Shown here piece by piece: positions 24,675-24,879 of a stretch of 24,879 bases of DNA. Under the pieces are notes generated by a model. That model had not been told where the DNA came from and made no database searches. It was given only the letters and a program-made list of their open reading frames with translations. This stretch comes from CAXSEA01 sp964235675 (GTDB taxonomy: Bacteria; Armatimonadota; Armatimonadia; Armatimonadales; Capsulimonadaceae). Positions within the stretch are counted from its first letter, which is position 1. Each line of letters begins with the position of its first letter. Where the stretch lies: positions 1-24,879 of the forward strand of contig CAXSEA010000023.1 of assembly GCA_964235675.1 (NCBI GenBank), in the 5' to 3' direction. A program made the translations under genes and the position numbers.

Positions 24675-24879
24675 ATGAGACGTGTCGTCATCACCGGGAT
24701 TGGTGCCATTACCCCTATCGGCATCGGCAAAGACGCTTATTGGTCCGCTCTGCTGCAAGGCGTGAGCGGAGTTGCCATAGTAGAGAAATTCGATTGCTCG
24801 GAAATAGCCACGCATATCGCGGCGGAAGTAAAAGGCTTCGATCCGGTCGATTACATGGACCGCAAAGAGTCCCGGCGCA
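24675..24879 (+). CDS. fabF: Beta-ketoacyl-ACP synthase II FabF, 5' part
   Basis: The first 68 codons, open to the right edge. RRVVITGIGAITPIG is the classical FabF opening, followed by YWSALLQGVSGV, IAAEVKGFDP and DYMDRKESRR, all in the expected order. FabF elongates acyl-ACP with malonyl-ACP. ATG 24675 is set by the family N terminus; no good ribosome-binding site is seen. The catalytic Cys-His-His residues lie beyond the window. Confidence 0.95.
   Translation, partial: MRRVVITGIGAITPIGIGKDAYWSALLQGVSGVAIVEKFDCSEIATHIAAEVKGFDPVDYMDRKESRR

Overview
The window looks like a piece of a GC-rich (about 60%) chromosome from a free-living, Gram-negative-type bacterium, assembled as a draft: a run of ten Ns lies inside dnaJ. 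Gene content and order (recG / coaD / coiled-coil protein / DUF177 / rpmF / plsX / fabH / fabD / fabG / acpP / fabF, dnaK-dnaJ-hspR, CHAD proteins beside a Ppx-type phosphatase, a sedolisin, and a secreted protein with a PEP-CTERM-like tail) fit a deep-branching phylum such as Armatimonadota. That placement is an inference from gene style, not a proof.

Layout. 1-742: the end of an ImmA/IrrE-like gene that runs off the left edge, then an orphan 3' half of a tRNA (or tmRNA) ending in CCA and a strong terminator. This is what the far end of an integrated element looks like. 788-6536: a membrane-anchored J-protein, a large secreted sedolisin protease on the minus strand, a 670-nt stretch without a convincing gene, and two adjacent secreted proteins, the second with a Pro-rich stalk and a sorting tail. 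6588-10200: a SAM hydroxide adenosyltransferase on the minus strand, divergent from a polyphosphate-flavoured cluster of two half-CHAD proteins, a metallophosphoesterase and a Ppx/GppA phosphatase, the last three overlapping. 10243-10420: a small inverted-repeat element. 10560-14483: the chaperone block dnaK, dnaJ (broken by the assembly gap) and the MerR-type repressor hspR. 14557-17859: a DUF4174 secreted protein, then on the minus strand recG and a membrane protein. 17977-24879: coaD, a coiled-coil protein, DUF177, rpmF and the fatty-acid/phospholipid synthesis cluster, ending inside fabF.

How the genes work together. plsX, fabH, fabD, fabG, acpP and fabF make the acyl-ACP building blocks and start phospholipid synthesis; rpmF and DUF177 are their usual companions and link the block to ribosome assembly. 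coaD supplies the CoA whose phosphopantetheine arm is placed on AcpP. dnaK and dnaJ form the Hsp70 pair (grpE is not in the window), with HspR as likely repressor. The CHAD and Ppx proteins suggest polyphosphate handling.

The most useful observations are: a repeated start arrangement (a TAnnnT -10 box exactly six bases before the start codon) at recG, coaD, fabH and the SAM hydrolase, suggesting leaderless mRNAs; the dnaJ gap, flanked by two diverged copies of the same coding segment, so the left and right halves may come from different strains or paralogues; the tRNA-remnant attachment site; a CHAD domain cleanly split into two genes; and a probable ATA start codon. I found no clearly new multi-gene defence or biosynthetic system; most of the window is housekeeping.
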